64,000 nt of DNA from Magnetovibrio sp. (GTDB lineage: Bacteria > Pseudomonadota > Alphaproteobacteria > Rhodospirillales > Casp-alpha2): contig PBKU01000050.1 of assembly GCA_002722175.1 (NCBI GenBank), forward strand, positions 124,001 to 188,000, given 5' to 3'. Both the position numbers and the translations under genes were made by a program. A model generated the notes under the pieces. That model searched no databases. It saw nothing but the letters and a program-made list of their open reading frames with translations, and was not told the origin of the DNA. Of the stretch, positions 1 through 8,250 are shown in pieces. Each line of letters opens with the position of its first letter. The stretch's first letter is position 1.

Positions 1-494
1 GCTGGGTCAAGAACCGCTTCGTCATTAGCCCAAGTAATTTTCCCTAATGGGTTTAAAAGATTAGTGCATAGATTTATTTGATCTATATTGGTGTATTTAT
101 TTGCATATGCTACTGTTATACCTCGGCCAATTGCAGCAGGTGTGTTTGGCATGGTACGTATAATCGCCTCCTGACCTAAATGTTTTTCTAGATAACCAAT
201 TGTTTTTCCAGCTACAATAGATAGAAACAAGCAATTGGAATTTACAAATTGCCGAGCATCTTCGATAACCATATCGATAACTTGAGGTTTAATTGCGAGT
301 ACAATTGCGCTAGGTTTAACTTTTAAGTCAATTTGGGCCACATCGGTTTTGAATGTTACAGTTTCAAGATCTTTAAACCGACGATAGCTATCTATTTGCG
401 GGTCAACAACTATAACGTCATTTTTACTGCTATTTTTGGAAAGCCAACCCCTTAGCATGGCTCCACCCATCTTTCCACATCCGATTAGGATCAA
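1..494 (-). CDS. proC: Pyrroline-5-carboxylate reductase, C-terminus cut by window edge
   Basis: The enzyme reduces pyrroline-5-carboxylate to proline with NAD(P)H in the cytoplasm, the last step of the pathway begun by proB and proA elsewhere in this window. The reading frame runs off the left edge. The visible part opens with a Rossmann motif (GCGKMGGAML), later shows AIKPQ and the family-typical MPNTPAAIGRG stretch, then IDQINLCTNLL; only the dimerisation half is missing. The start is uncertain. TTG at 494 gives the usual short lead before the glycine motif but has a poor ribosome site. An ATT at 512, overlapping the ybjN stop codon, sits 7 bases after GGAG. The gene lies directly downstream of ybjN and is probably translated with it. 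Confidence 0.9.
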   Translation of the reverse strand, partial: MILIGCGKMGGAMLRGWLSKNSSKNDVIVVDPQIDSYRRFKDLETVTFKTDVAQIDLKVKPSAIVLAIKPQVIDMVIEDARQFVNSNCLFLSIVAGKTIGYLEKHLGQEAIIRTMPNTPAAIGRGITVAYANKYTNIDQINLCTNLLNPLGKITWANDEAVLDP

Positions 495-511
495 AGGTTC
501 AGGCTTGATAA

Positions 512-1012
512 TTAGGCTTCTCCGAACGTTTTAATCATTGCTGCTTTCATTGCATAATTTGGCGATTTTCCTTCCCCAATTACATATTGAAACGCAGGAA
601 AAAATCTATCACATTCATAGAGTGCTGTATCTACCAGGTCTTCCATTTGTTCAATAGTTGGCATAGTATTACCGCGAAACGGGATAGCATGCCGAAACAT
701 AGGAACACCTCCATTTCTCCACATGCCAAAATACCCTAGCCACAACTGTTCGTTTATATTTGCTAATAATTCATATATCAAATGTTGCCTTCTTTCTGGC
801 ACACGCATGTCAAATGCACACGAGAGATGCAAAGCGGAAATGGTGCTGTTCCAGGTAAAATAAAGATTGTATTCAGACCAGTTGCCTGGAACTTGGACAG
901 AGATTTCGCAATCATTCCGGCGGTCAAATACCCAATTGTTGTATTCTATGATCTGTTCTATGAGATCAAGGGGATTACAAAGGTTATCATCATGAAACTC
1001 TATAACTGTCAT
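512..1012 (-). CDS. YbjN domain-containing protein
   Basis: A 166-residue protein of the YbjN family, which has the fold of type III secretion chaperones and no known enzymatic role. The family member beside proC is a conserved arrangement in Alphaproteobacteria. Visible hallmarks are an acidic N-terminus, a central run of aromatic residues (LWLGYFGMW) and MFRHAIPFRG, followed by a helical C-terminal half. The ATG at 1012 follows a purine-rich stretch (GGGGGGGAGAGTGGA on the minus strand) that makes a strong ribosome binding site. The stop codon touches the likely start of proC. The function is unknown; the family call rests on motif recall and context. Confidence 0.8.
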   Translation of the reverse strand: MTVIEFHDDNLCNPLDLIEQIIEYNNWVFDRRNDCEISVQVPGNWSEYNLYFTWNSTISALHLSCAFDMRVPERRQHLIYELLANINEQLWLGYFGMWRNGGVPMFRHAIPFRGNTMPTIEQMEDLVDTALYECDRFFPAFQYVIGEGKSPNYAMKAAMIKTFGEA

Positions 1013-1412
1013 TCCACTCTCCCCCCCATAATTAAGTCTAGCGTAAGTGATTTAAATAAATCTATACACCTACAATATATAGTTGATACTACTACACCTT
1101 GTGCCTTTTCCATACAAGATAGACAAATTGTAGCCTGCCTGATTGTCCCGCAACGTGCAAGTGGAGATTTTATGATGTGGTGAAAAGTTTGATTTTGTGC
1201 AACTATGTCTGGGGTTGGTATCGCCAAATTTGTGAATCTTAAGCCTGTCAGGTTTAAGAGTATCGTCCGATTCGCTGGGGTTTGGTCAAGTGAATCGTTT
1301 CTAGAAACCTTTTCTAAGTATCTAAAATCGGTACATTTGAACCTTTCTTTAAAAATTACGTTAAATTGCTACTTATTAATTAGATTCTTTAAAATCGTTG
1401 CGACCCAGAGAG
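1013..1412. other. 400-base gap without a convincing gene
   Basis: This gap lies between the start of ybjN and the end of the MarR gene. A 72-codon frame on the minus strand (1009-1227, TTG start) overlaps the ybjN start by four bases in ATGA fashion. Its product has no hydrophobic core pattern, no recognisable motif and a Cys-rich, random-looking composition, so it is not called as a gene. The rest is AT-rich. The gap presumably carries the ybjN-proC promoter, but no clear -35/-10 pair was picked out. Confidence 0.5.
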
Positions 1413-1928
1413 TTAATATTGTTCAGAGTTTTCGATTGCATGGTCAATTGGTGTTTCGTCTTGAATGTCAATAAAATTTTGTAGCACCGTGCAGAAACCT
1501 TCCACAGCATCAACTCCAGCATGGCGGAACGCTTGAGCAATTTTTTCTAATTGGGGTTCGGTTAGCATATTTTCAAGAGATTCACCCTTTGGTGTTAAGA
1601 AAAGCTTTTTGCGGCGACGGTCAATCAAATCTGTTTTTTGGTAAAGAAAACCACCGACCAATAGCTCATTCATAACACGTGAAAGGCTTTGTTTAGTGAT
1701 TTGGAGCAACGTTAATAACTCACCAACTATAATGCCTGGCTTTGCGGCAACAAAATAAATTACCCGGTGGTGCGCATGGCCAAAACCGAAGTCAGCAAGC
1801 ACTTGGTCGGATTCACTAGTGAAGTTGCGGTATGCAAAAAGAAGTAACTCTTTAGCCTCACGGAGCTCCTTCTCGCGCAAAAAAAGGGGATTAAGTTTAA
1901 ATTTCTTTCTTGTAGGTTTACCTGGCAT
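1413..1928 (-). CDS. MarR family transcriptional regulator
   Basis: A 171-residue winged-helix regulator. The N-terminus is basic (KPTRKKFKLNP). The DNA-binding part is recognisable around residues 75-110, with ITKQSLSRVMNELL as recognition helix and DRRRKKLFLTPKG as the wing. Proteins of this family usually bind as dimers to short inverted repeats and respond to small ligands. The gene is divergent from ilvE with about 160 bases between them; this MarR/ilvE pairing is common in Rhodospirillales-like genomes and suggests the regulator controls itself and ilvE. The ligand is not predictable from sequence. Confidence 0.85.
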   Translation of the reverse strand: MPGKPTRKKFKLNPLFLREKELREAKELLLFAYRNFTSESDQVLADFGFGHAHHRVIYFVAAKPGIIVGELLTLLQITKQSLSRVMNELLVGGFLYQKTDLIDRRRKKLFLTPKGESLENMLTEPQLEKIAQAFRHAGVDAVEGFCTVLQNFIDIQDETPIDHAIENSEQY

Positions 1929-1978
1929 ATATAATCTCCATTCTACAAGTCTTATTGTTGCGATTGATTGAAAAATAT

Positions 1979-2056
1979 TAGTTACTATTAGTGCGTAATT
2001 CGTGTTGGTTGCATGATATGTATTTGCTTCACAAAAAAATCCTAACTATCTTAGTT
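1979..2056. promoter_or_regulatory. Possible MarR operator pair in the marR-ilvE gap
   Basis: Two small inverted repeats built on TAGTT lie in the divergent gap: TAGTTACTA at 1979-1987, and AACTA-TCT-TAGTT at 2044-2056, which ends 31 bases before the ilvE ATG. Their position and shared half-site fit an autoregulatory MarR operator. Sites this short occur by chance in AT-rich DNA, so this remains a hypothesis. Confidence 0.3.
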
Positions 2057-2087
2057 CCAATTGACCACTGAAAGAAAGAGTATAGTA

Positions 2088-2969
2088 ATGAATGAATTCT
2101 CCTTTGATAATCGCGATGGCGTAATATGGGTGAATGGCGAGATGATTCCCTGGCGGGATGCCAATTTACATATTCTTTCACACGGGCTTCACTACGGTTC
2201 AGGAGTTTTTGAGGGTGAACGTATGTACGGTGGTAAAATTTTTAAATTAGAAGAGCACACCGAACGTTTTTTTAATTCAGCAAGAATTCTAGGGTTTGAA
2301 ATTCCATATTCTATGGGGGATATCAATTCAGCATCGGTGAAAGCGTGCGAGGCTAACAATATTATTGATGGTTATATTAGGCCAATTGCGTGGCGTGGCT
2401 CAGAAATGATGGGTGTGTCTGCACAAAAAAATCGTATTAATGTAGCCATAGCAGCATGGGGGTGGCCTAGCTATTTTTCGCCCGAGGCTTTAATGAAGGG
2501 GATTGGCCTGATGACTGCGCAATGGAGGAGACCAGACCCTGCGACTGCACCTGTCCATGCAAAGGCAACAGGTCTATATATGATCTGTACATTGTCAAAG
2601 CATGAGGCAGAAAAACAAGGATTTGAAGACGCTCTAATGCTTGATTGGAGGGGGCTTGTTGCTGAGGCTACAGGCGCCAACATTTTTTTTTCTTTTGATG
2701 ACGGAAAACTGCATACTCCGGTGCCGGATTGTTTTTTGGATGGTATAACTAGAAAAACTGTAATTGAAATAGCTAAAAGTGAAGGTTTAGAGGTTGTTGA
2801 GCGGTCTATAAAACCAGATGAGCTCCATGGAGCAAACGAAGTTTTTATAACAGGCACTGCGGCAGAGGTGACCCCAGTTGGAAAAATTGACAATATGCAC
2901 TTTGTGCCTGGACAAATTTGCCGACGGATGATGGCTGCATATGAACATGCAGTAGGAAAAGGTAAATAA
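2088..2969 (+). CDS. ilvE: Branched-chain amino acid aminotransferase
   Basis: This PLP enzyme of fold type IV interconverts valine, leucine and isoleucine with their 2-oxo acids using glutamate/2-oxoglutarate. The product is 293 residues, a normal family length. The catalytic lysine is Lys159 in VHAKATGLY. The downstream motif EATGANIF and the phosphate-binding region TGTAAEVTPV are also present. The frame could begin at a TTG at 2061, but ATG at 2088 has AAAGAAAGAG 7 bases upstream and begins where homologues begin. The gene is divergent from a MarR regulator, its probable controller, and convergent with moaE. Confidence 0.95.
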   Translation: MNEFSFDNRDGVIWVNGEMIPWRDANLHILSHGLHYGSGVFEGERMYGGKIFKLEEHTERFFNSARILGFEIPYSMGDINSASVKACEANNIIDGYIRPIAWRGSEMMGVSAQKNRINVAIAAWGWPSYFSPEALMKGIGLMTAQWRRPDPATAPVHAKATGLYMICTLSKHEAEKQGFEDALMLDWRGLVAEATGANIFFSFDDGKLHTPVPDCFLDGITRKTVIEIAKSEGLEVVERSIKPDELHGANEVFITGTAAEVTPVGKIDNMHFVPGQICRRMMAAYEHAVGKGK

Positions 2970-3145
2970 AGTAATACTTAGATTTGCTCAAGAAAAAGTT
3001 TAGGAAAATTGTTATGCTCTAAAAACACAGGGGCTAGAAAGGATTTTTACCTGAAGTATTAGGACTTATTGGGTTTTGTAGCTAAAATGAACGCAAATAA
3101 GGGGCCAGTTAGCAAAAGGTAGAAAAGTACAATAAAACGTAAATG

Positions 3146-3607
3146 CTAAACTTGCTTTGGGTGTTTCCAGTTTGCTACAGCTGTTTCATCAGAATCACGT
3201 GCTGCGACCCAAGAATTTCCGTCTTGTGTTTCTTCAAGTTTCCAAAATGGTGCTCTCGTTTTTAGGAAGTCTATTAAAAAGTGACAAGCTTCAAATGTAA
3301 CTTCACGGTGAGCAGAGGCAGCTGCTACAAGAACTATTTGTTCACCGGGTTTTAATCGACCAAACCGATGGATGATCAGTGTCGAATGGAGTGACCAACG
3401 TTGAAGTGCTTCGTTTTCGATTTTTTTTATCACCTTTTCTGTCATTCCAGGGTACTGCTCGAGGGTCATGGCTGAAAGCTTTTTATTTTCAGCCATTTCG
3501 CGAACTAGCCCAATGAAAGAGCAAATGCCACCTATTGAGTGATTATTACCCTTTAAAGCCTCCAATTCGGCTTTGACATCAAAGTTCTTTTGTTGAATTT
3601 TTATCAT
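3146..3607 (-). CDS. moaE: Molybdopterin synthase catalytic subunit
   Basis: MoaE transfers sulfur from the thiocarboxylated C-terminus of MoaD to cyclic pyranopterin monophosphate, making the molybdopterin dithiolene. The 153-residue product is of family size. Visible family segments are GGICSFIGLVR near residue 26, HRFGRLKPGE, a catalytic-region HREVTFEACHFLIDFLKTRAPFWK (given here as one continuous conserved block near residues 100-123), and the C-terminal tryptophan/histidine stretch. It is the last gene of a minus-strand cofactor cluster mobB-moeA-moaD-moaE, 48 bases after moaD. Cluster partners moaA, moaB and moaC are not in the window. Confidence 0.95.
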   Translation of the reverse strand: MIKIQQKNFDVKAELEALKGNNHSIGGICSFIGLVREMAENKKLSAMTLEQYPGMTEKVIKKIENEALQRWSLHSTLIIHRFGRLKPGEQIVLVAAASAHREVTFEACHFLIDFLKTRAPFWKLEETQDGNSWVAARDSDETAVANWKHPKQV

Positions 3608-3655
3608 TTTTTGCAGATCTTGTTTTCTATAGGTGTTACATTGTATTTAGCTAGG

Positions 3656-3913
3656 CTATCGTCCACCCGTAACTGGCGGAAAGAAAGCAATCTCATCATT
3701 TGCTTCAATGGGGTGATCTTGGGATGAATATTCTTGATTAATGGCCACGCGAATAATTTTTGGGTCGCTAAAAGCATCAGTAAAACCACTGCCACGGAGT
3801 TTTTGCCATTCAATTAGGTCGGCAACAGTCTTCACATTATCTGGCAATTTTTCAAGTACTTCCTCCGAAATTCCAGTCTTTTCACGAACCCATGCAAAAT
3901 AAACAATTTTCAT
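3656..3913 (-). CDS. moaD: Molybdopterin synthase sulfur carrier subunit, atypical GGR end
   Basis: An 85-residue ubiquitin-like sulfur carrier. MoeB adenylates the terminal glycine of MoaD, which is then converted to a thiocarboxylate and used by MoaE. The body matches the family: MKIVYFAWVREKTG at the start, then NQEYSSQDHPIEANDEIAFFPPVTGG. In the family the protein ends exactly at the second glycine. Here a CGA codon (Arg85) sits between the Gly-Gly and the TAG stop. If translated as read, the glycine carboxylate is blocked unless the arginine is trimmed. The start overlaps moeA by four bases (ATGA). Confidence 0.92.
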   Translation of the reverse strand: MKIVYFAWVREKTGISEEVLEKLPDNVKTVADLIEWQKLRGSGFTDAFSDPKIIRVAINQEYSSQDHPIEANDEIAFFPPVTGGR

Positions 3914-5166
3914 CGAAAAATATCCTCGAAAGAAAGAAAATTGACTGTATCCCCCCGGGTTATACCAGTTGAATTTTCGGTTAGCTCAACTAGGCCATCA
4001 GCATTTACCATTGAAGTTAAGATCCCAGCTCCTGACCCAACTGGCTTCAACCCGATAATAGGCATGTTTTCTTCTTGAGACAAGCTTACACGGATCCATT
4101 CTCTGCGCCCTAATTTTTTTTTATAGTCAAAATCCGCAATTATTTTGTGGCGGGGGGGGGATTCACTGGCTCGACCAGACATTTTCAGGATTATTGGGCG
4201 GGCAATTAGCATGAAAGTTACCATAGCTGCAACGGGATTTCCAGGAAGACCTATAAAGGCACATTTGTTTACTTGGCCTAGAGTAATTGGCCGGCCAGGC
4301 TTGATAGCAAGACGCCAAAAATTTATATGACCTATCGATTCAACAGCTTTTTTGACGTGGTCCTCTTCACCAGTGGAGACCCCCCCCGAGGTGATCAGCA
4401 AGTCATTTTTTTTAGCTGCTTGTCCTAATGAAGCGCAAATTATTTTTTGATTATCGGGTAAAATCCCCATATCAGTAACTGTTGCACCTAGATTTTGCAA
4501 CAATCCATAAATCGAAAATCGATTAGCATCAAAAACAGAGCTATCTGAGATTTCTTGATATGGGTCACAGATTTCTTCACCCGTTGAAAATATAGCAACT
4601 TTTAAAGCTTTAAATACTTCTAATTTTCGTCGACCAATTGATGCAGCAAGGCCTATTTCTTGGGGCCTAAGAAGAATTCCTGTTGAGGCCACTGTAGAAT
4701 TTTTCGTGAGATCCTCCCCAGCAAAACGATAGTTTGCATAGCGTTTGAGTCCTGGTGGTAAAACAATATGGTTTCCATCTAACTTGCAGTCTTCCTGCAT
4801 AAAAATAGTATCTAGTGATTTGGGTACTGGTGCGCCAGTAAAAATTCTGAAAGCCTCTTTTGGCTTAACGGTATTGGTAGGAACATCACCCGCAGCAATA
4901 CGACCTGCTACCCTAAGGCGAGTATTTGTAGTGTTGTTTAAGTCGTTATACCTTACAGCATACCCGTCTACAGCACTGTTATCATGGGGAGGAACATTCC
5001 GTGGGGAAACAACGTCTTCGGCCAATACTCTGTTAATAGCTTGGTTTAAACTTACCCGTTCTTTCCCCACTACAGTATGTAAGCGTTTATCAATTTCAGC
5101 TAAAGCATCAGAAAATAATGTTAGTTTGTTGTCAAAGGCAAAACAGTCATCATTAAGTTGTGTCAC
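3910..5166 (-). CDS. moeA: Molybdopterin molybdenumtransferase
   Basis: MoeA inserts molybdate into adenylylated molybdopterin. The product is about 418 residues with the four-domain MoeA layout: PHDNSAVDGYA near residue 65, the MPT-binding GGVSTGEEDHVK, PGRPITLG, and FIGLPGNPVAAMVTF, followed by the C-terminal domain IV. The frame extends to an ATG at 5190, inside mobB, but GTG at 5166 (VTQLNDDCF) reduces the overlap to 14 bases and gives an ordinary N-terminus, so it is preferred. The gene contains a run of nine C (minus strand) at 4152-4160 and one of eight near 4380-4387, which are slippage-prone. It overlaps moaD by four bases. Confidence 0.93.
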   Translation of the reverse strand: MTQLNDDCFAFDNKLTLFSDALAEIDKRLHTVVGKERVSLNQAINRVLAEDVVSPRNVPPHDNSAVDGYAVRYNDLNNTTNTRLRVAGRIAAGDVPTNTVKPKEAFRIFTGAPVPKSLDTIFMQEDCKLDGNHIVLPPGLKRYANYRFAGEDLTKNSTVASTGILLRPQEIGLAASIGRRKLEVFKALKVAIFSTGEEICDPYQEISDSSVFDANRFSIYGLLQNLGATVTDMGILPDNQKIICASLGQAAKKNDLLITSGGVSTGEEDHVKKAVESIGHINFWRLAIKPGRPITLGQVNKCAFIGLPGNPVAAMVTFMLIARPIILKMSGRASESPPRHKIIADFDYKKKLGRREWIRVSLSQEENMPIIGLKPVGSGAGILTSMVNADGLVELTENSTGITRGDTVNFLSFEDIFR

Positions 5167-5677
5167 TGGAGCCCCTCTTGTTAAATCCAAGATGTGATAT
5201 AACGAATTCTGTAATCATTGGAACATTATCAATATCTAAAACAGGTAAATTAATTTGAGGGAGGGCCTGCTCATCTGTTGCAATAGCAACTATTGTTTTG
5301 TCTTTAGCAGCAATCATTGGTTTTCCAATCTTTGGGCGAAAAATTTCTAATTTAGGGTGTAAATAGCGTTTGAAGCCTTCCACCAAGACTATATCAACAA
5401 ATTCCATTCTATCTAGAAGGGTTTGCATATCGGGTTCCTGAGACCCTCTTAGTTCCCGCATTAGAGCCCACCGCTTAGCTCCAGTTAACATTACTTCGTG
5501 AGCCCCCGCATGCCGGTGCTCAAAACTATCTTTACCGGGTCGGTCGACATCAACGCTATGATGAGTATGTTTGATCGTAGACACTTTAAACCCGCGTTTG
5601 ATTAAATCTTCTAGAAGCTTAACCATCAACGTTGTCTTTCCACTTCCGCTCCAACCTGTTATCCCAAAAATTTTCAT
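5153..5677 (-). CDS. mobB: Molybdopterin-guanine dinucleotide biosynthesis protein B
   Basis: MobB is a small GTP-binding adaptor that helps MobA attach GMP to molybdenum cofactor for DMSO-reductase-family enzymes. The 174-residue product has a Walker A loop at residues 8-16 (GWSGSGKTT), followed by IKHTHH and the DxxGKDSFEHR segment characteristic of MobB. It is the first gene of the minus-strand mobB-moeA-moaD-moaE cluster. mobA itself is not in the window. Confidence 0.93.
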   Translation of the reverse strand: MKIFGITGWSGSGKTTLMVKLLEDLIKRGFKVSTIKHTHHSVDVDRPGKDSFEHRHAGAHEVMLTGAKRWALMRELRGSQEPDMQTLLDRMEFVDIVLVEGFKRYLHPKLEIFRPKIGKPMIAAKDKTIVAIATDEQALPQINLPVLDIDNVPMITEFVISHLGFNKRGSSDTT

Positions 5678-5757
5678 TTTTATCCTTTAGATCTTAAGTG
5701 ATACTTTAACTAAAATATTTGTATGATTTCCAAAAATTAATTTGATTTTCTAAAATT

Positions 5758-6333
5758 TTAGGGATCACCCTCAGAAATTAGCTGGCGCATTCCAACAATC
5801 ATGTAGTCATAGCCTGTGAAAATTGTTAGTGCTGCGGCTCCCCAAAGCCCATATATGCCGATTTCCGTTGTTGATAGCGAACCAAATTGCGGGCCAGCGG
5901 GGCCGACGAGAAGAAAGCCAATTGCTACCATTTGGATGCTTGTTTTCCATTTTGCCAGTTTTGTCACTGGCACTGATACTTTTATTTGCGCTAAAAATTC
6001 ACGAAGTCCAGAGACAATGATCTCGCGGCAAAGAATTACGGAAGCCGGTAAAACCGTTAGTCCACCCATGCGATCAATTCCCATTAATGTGAGCAAAACA
6101 GAGGCGACTAAAAGTTTATCAGCAATAGGGTCGAGAAATGTTCCGAGGATAGATTCCTGCTTCATTTCACGTGCTAAATAACCGTCAAAAAAATCAGTGA
6201 TGCATGCGTAAACATAAATGGCAAAGGCGAGCCAGCTTCCTAGCGGATCTAAAACAAACATTAAAAGGCAAATTAAAATCGGAATGGCCGCTATTCTGGA
6301 AATTGTCAACAAATTTGGAAGAATTTTCACCAT
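5758..6333 (-). CDS. pgsA: CDP-diacylglycerol-glycerol-3-phosphate 3-phosphatidyltransferase
   Basis: This integral membrane enzyme makes phosphatidylglycerophosphate, the first step to phosphatidylglycerol and cardiolipin. The 191-residue product has several hydrophobic segments and the complete CDP-alcohol phosphotransferase signature: Asp47, Asp50-Gly51, Ala54-Arg55, Gly64, Asp68 and Asp72. The gene follows uvrC by 42 bases on the same strand. The uvrC-pgsA neighbourhood next to moaD/moaE is common in Alphaproteobacteria and the genes probably share a transcript. Confidence 0.95.
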   Translation of the reverse strand: MVKILPNLLTISRIAAIPILICLLMFVLDPLGSWLAFAIYVYACITDFFDGYLAREMKQESILGTFLDPIADKLLVASVLLTLMGIDRMGGLTVLPASVILCREIIVSGLREFLAQIKVSVPVTKLAKWKTSIQMVAIGFLLVGPAGPQFGSLSTTEIGIYGLWGAAALTIFTGYDYMIVGMRQLISEGDP

Positions 6334-6375
6334 ATTGTTTCGCCCCGATAGAAACTACTTAATCTGTTTTTTAAT

Positions 6376-8250
6376 TTAATCACTAGCATGGAACCAATCA
6401 TATATGCGTATCGCAAAGAACCGATCAATTCCATCAACGTCTTCAAGGTCTTTAACACTCGCCTCTGCCACGGCTTTTGGTGACCCAAAGTGGTGTAGAA
6501 GTGATTTTTTTCGTTTTGGCCCAACCCCTGGAATGCGGTCTAGGATTGAAGTGCGTATCCCTTTTTTTCGACGAGTACGATGTGCCCCAATAGCAAATCG
6601 GTGAGCTTCGTCACGCAAACGTTGGATAAGATAAAGAACAGGATTGTTCGGTTCAAGAAATAGGGGTTTCTTATCAAGCAACAATATGCGATCATTCGCT
6701 GAATTACGATTAGGTCCTTTAGCAATTGCGGCTAGAGGAATTTCTGCAATGTTAAGATTTCTTAAGACGCTGTGCGCCATTGAAAGTTGCCCTTTGCCCC
6801 CATCAATAATAATCAAATCTGGCCATTGTTTTGTCTCTCTATTTGGGTCTTCTTTTAGGCACCGCTTAAATCGGCGGGTTAAAACTTCTCGGATCATCGC
6901 ATAATCATCACCTGGGCTCATTTCTGTTCTAATATTAAATTTCCGATAAGCCTTTTTGACAAAACCTTCCGGTCCAGCAACAACCATCCCTCCGACGGGC
7001 CGTGTTCCAGAAATATGGGAGTTATCATAAATCTCTATGCGTTCCGGTATCTTTGGCAAGGCTAGTAATATAGCCAAATTTCTAAATAACTCTAGTTGTG
7101 TTTTGTTTTCTAGCATGCGACGTTTTAGAGATTCGCAAGCGTTCATTATAGCAAGTTTCGTAAGTTTTGACTTTTCCCCCCGTTTTGGAACACAAAAATT
7201 CACATTATAACCTGCCCTTAGTTCAAGCATTTTTTTTACTAGAGACGGGTTTACTACTTGGTGACTGATTAATATTTGTCTTGCAGGCAGCAATTTTGCA
7301 TAAAATTGGCCGATGAATGCTTCAATAACTTCGTCTAGAGAACAGTCTTTGTTATGCAATGGGAAATAGGCACGGTTGCCGTAATTCCGGCTTGAGCGAA
7401 AAAAAAATACCTGAATACATGTTTTTCCACCAACTTGATAGGCTCCAATTATATCAGCATCTTTAATGCCCTTTGGGGCAACACCATTTTGCAATTGAAT
7501 TTTTGAAAGTGCCTTAATTCGGTCGCGATATTGTGCTGCTACCTCAAACTTTTCAGCGTCACTTGCTTCCTGCATTCGCTTGGCAAAGCTTTTTTGGATT
7601 TTATGATCATTCCCCGAAAGAAACGATCGGGCCTCACCCACTAAATTTGAGTAGGCTGATTTGCTAATTTTGCCAACACAGGGGGCTGAACAGCGCTTAA
7701 TTTGATATAGTAGACAGGGCCGAGTTCGATTGGCAAAGATGTTGTCAGAACAGGTTCGTAGTAAAAAAGCACGTTGCAGGAGATTGATAGTCTCGTTAAC
7801 AGCCCATACAGAAGTAAAAGGGCCAAAGTATTCTCCTTTTCTTCTTTTCGTGCCTCGGTGCTTTACGAGTTGTGCAAAACCATGATCACTAGTTAACAAA
7901 ATCATTGGAAATGATTTATCATCGCGGAGTAATATATTGTATCGTGGTTGATAACGTTTTATTAGGTCAGCTTCTAGCAGTAAGGCTTCAACTTCAGTAT
8001 CTGTTTTAACTATTTCTATATCTTTCGTTTGTGAAATCATTCGCTGAATGCGAATGCTATGCCTTTTGGGGCGGGTATATGCAGCTAGCCGATTTTTTAA
8101 GTTTTTTGCTTTTCCAACATATAAGACTTCGCCTGCAAAATTTAGCATTCGGTATACTCCCGGTGATTCAGGCATCTTTATTTGTAGGTGTGTAATTGCT
8201 TGGGCGCCTGATATATTTTGTTTGGGGTGTTTTGTTACTAGCTTTTCCAT
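6376..8250 (-). CDS. uvrC: Excinuclease ABC subunit C
   Basis: UvrC makes both incisions around damaged nucleotides bound by UvrB in nucleotide excision repair. The 624-residue product has the full domain order: GIY-YIG nuclease near residues 29-105 (GVYRML, then VLYVGKA), a UVR motif near 220-255 (MQEASDAEKFEVAAQYRD region), the RNase-H-like half with DNSHISGT and PDLIIIDGGKGQL, and tandem helix-hairpin-helix motifs at the end (LDRIPGVGPKRKKSLLHHFG). No break is seen. The gene heads the uvrC-pgsA pair after a 333-base AT-rich gap. Confidence 0.97.
   Translation of the reverse strand: MEKLVTKHPKQNISGAQAITHLQIKMPESPGVYRMLNFAGEVLYVGKAKNLKNRLAAYTRPKRHSIRIQRMISQTKDIEIVKTDTEVEALLLEADLIKRYQPRYNILLRDDKSFPMILLTSDHGFAQLVKHRGTKRRKGEYFGPFTSVWAVNETINLLQRAFLLRTCSDNIFANRTRPCLLYQIKRCSAPCVGKISKSAYSNLVGEARSFLSGNDHKIQKSFAKRMQEASDAEKFEVAAQYRDRIKALSKIQLQNGVAPKGIKDADIIGAYQVGGKTCIQVFFFRSSRNYGNRAYFPLHNKDCSLDEVIEAFIGQFYAKLLPARQILISHQVVNPSLVKKMLELRAGYNVNFCVPKRGEKSKLTKLAIMNACESLKRRMLENKTQLELFRNLAILLALPKIPERIEIYDNSHISGTRPVGGMVVAGPEGFVKKAYRKFNIRTEMSPGDDYAMIREVLTRRFKRCLKEDPNRETKQWPDLIIIDGGKGQLSMAHSVLRNLNIAEIPLAAIAKGPNRNSANDRILLLDKKPLFLEPNNPVLYLIQRLRDEAHRFAIGAHRTRRKKGIRTSILDRIPGVGPKRKKSLLHHFGSPKAVAEASVKDLEDVDGIDRFFAIRIYDWFHASD

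Noticed and set aside
1009-1227. 72-codon minus-strand frame overlapping the ybjN start by four bases
   Set aside because: The overlap looks like translational coupling, but the product has no motif or protein-like pattern and ybjN has its own strong ribosome site.
3604-3813. 69-codon frame spanning the moaD-moaE junction
   Set aside because: It overlaps most of moaD in another frame and resembles no known protein.
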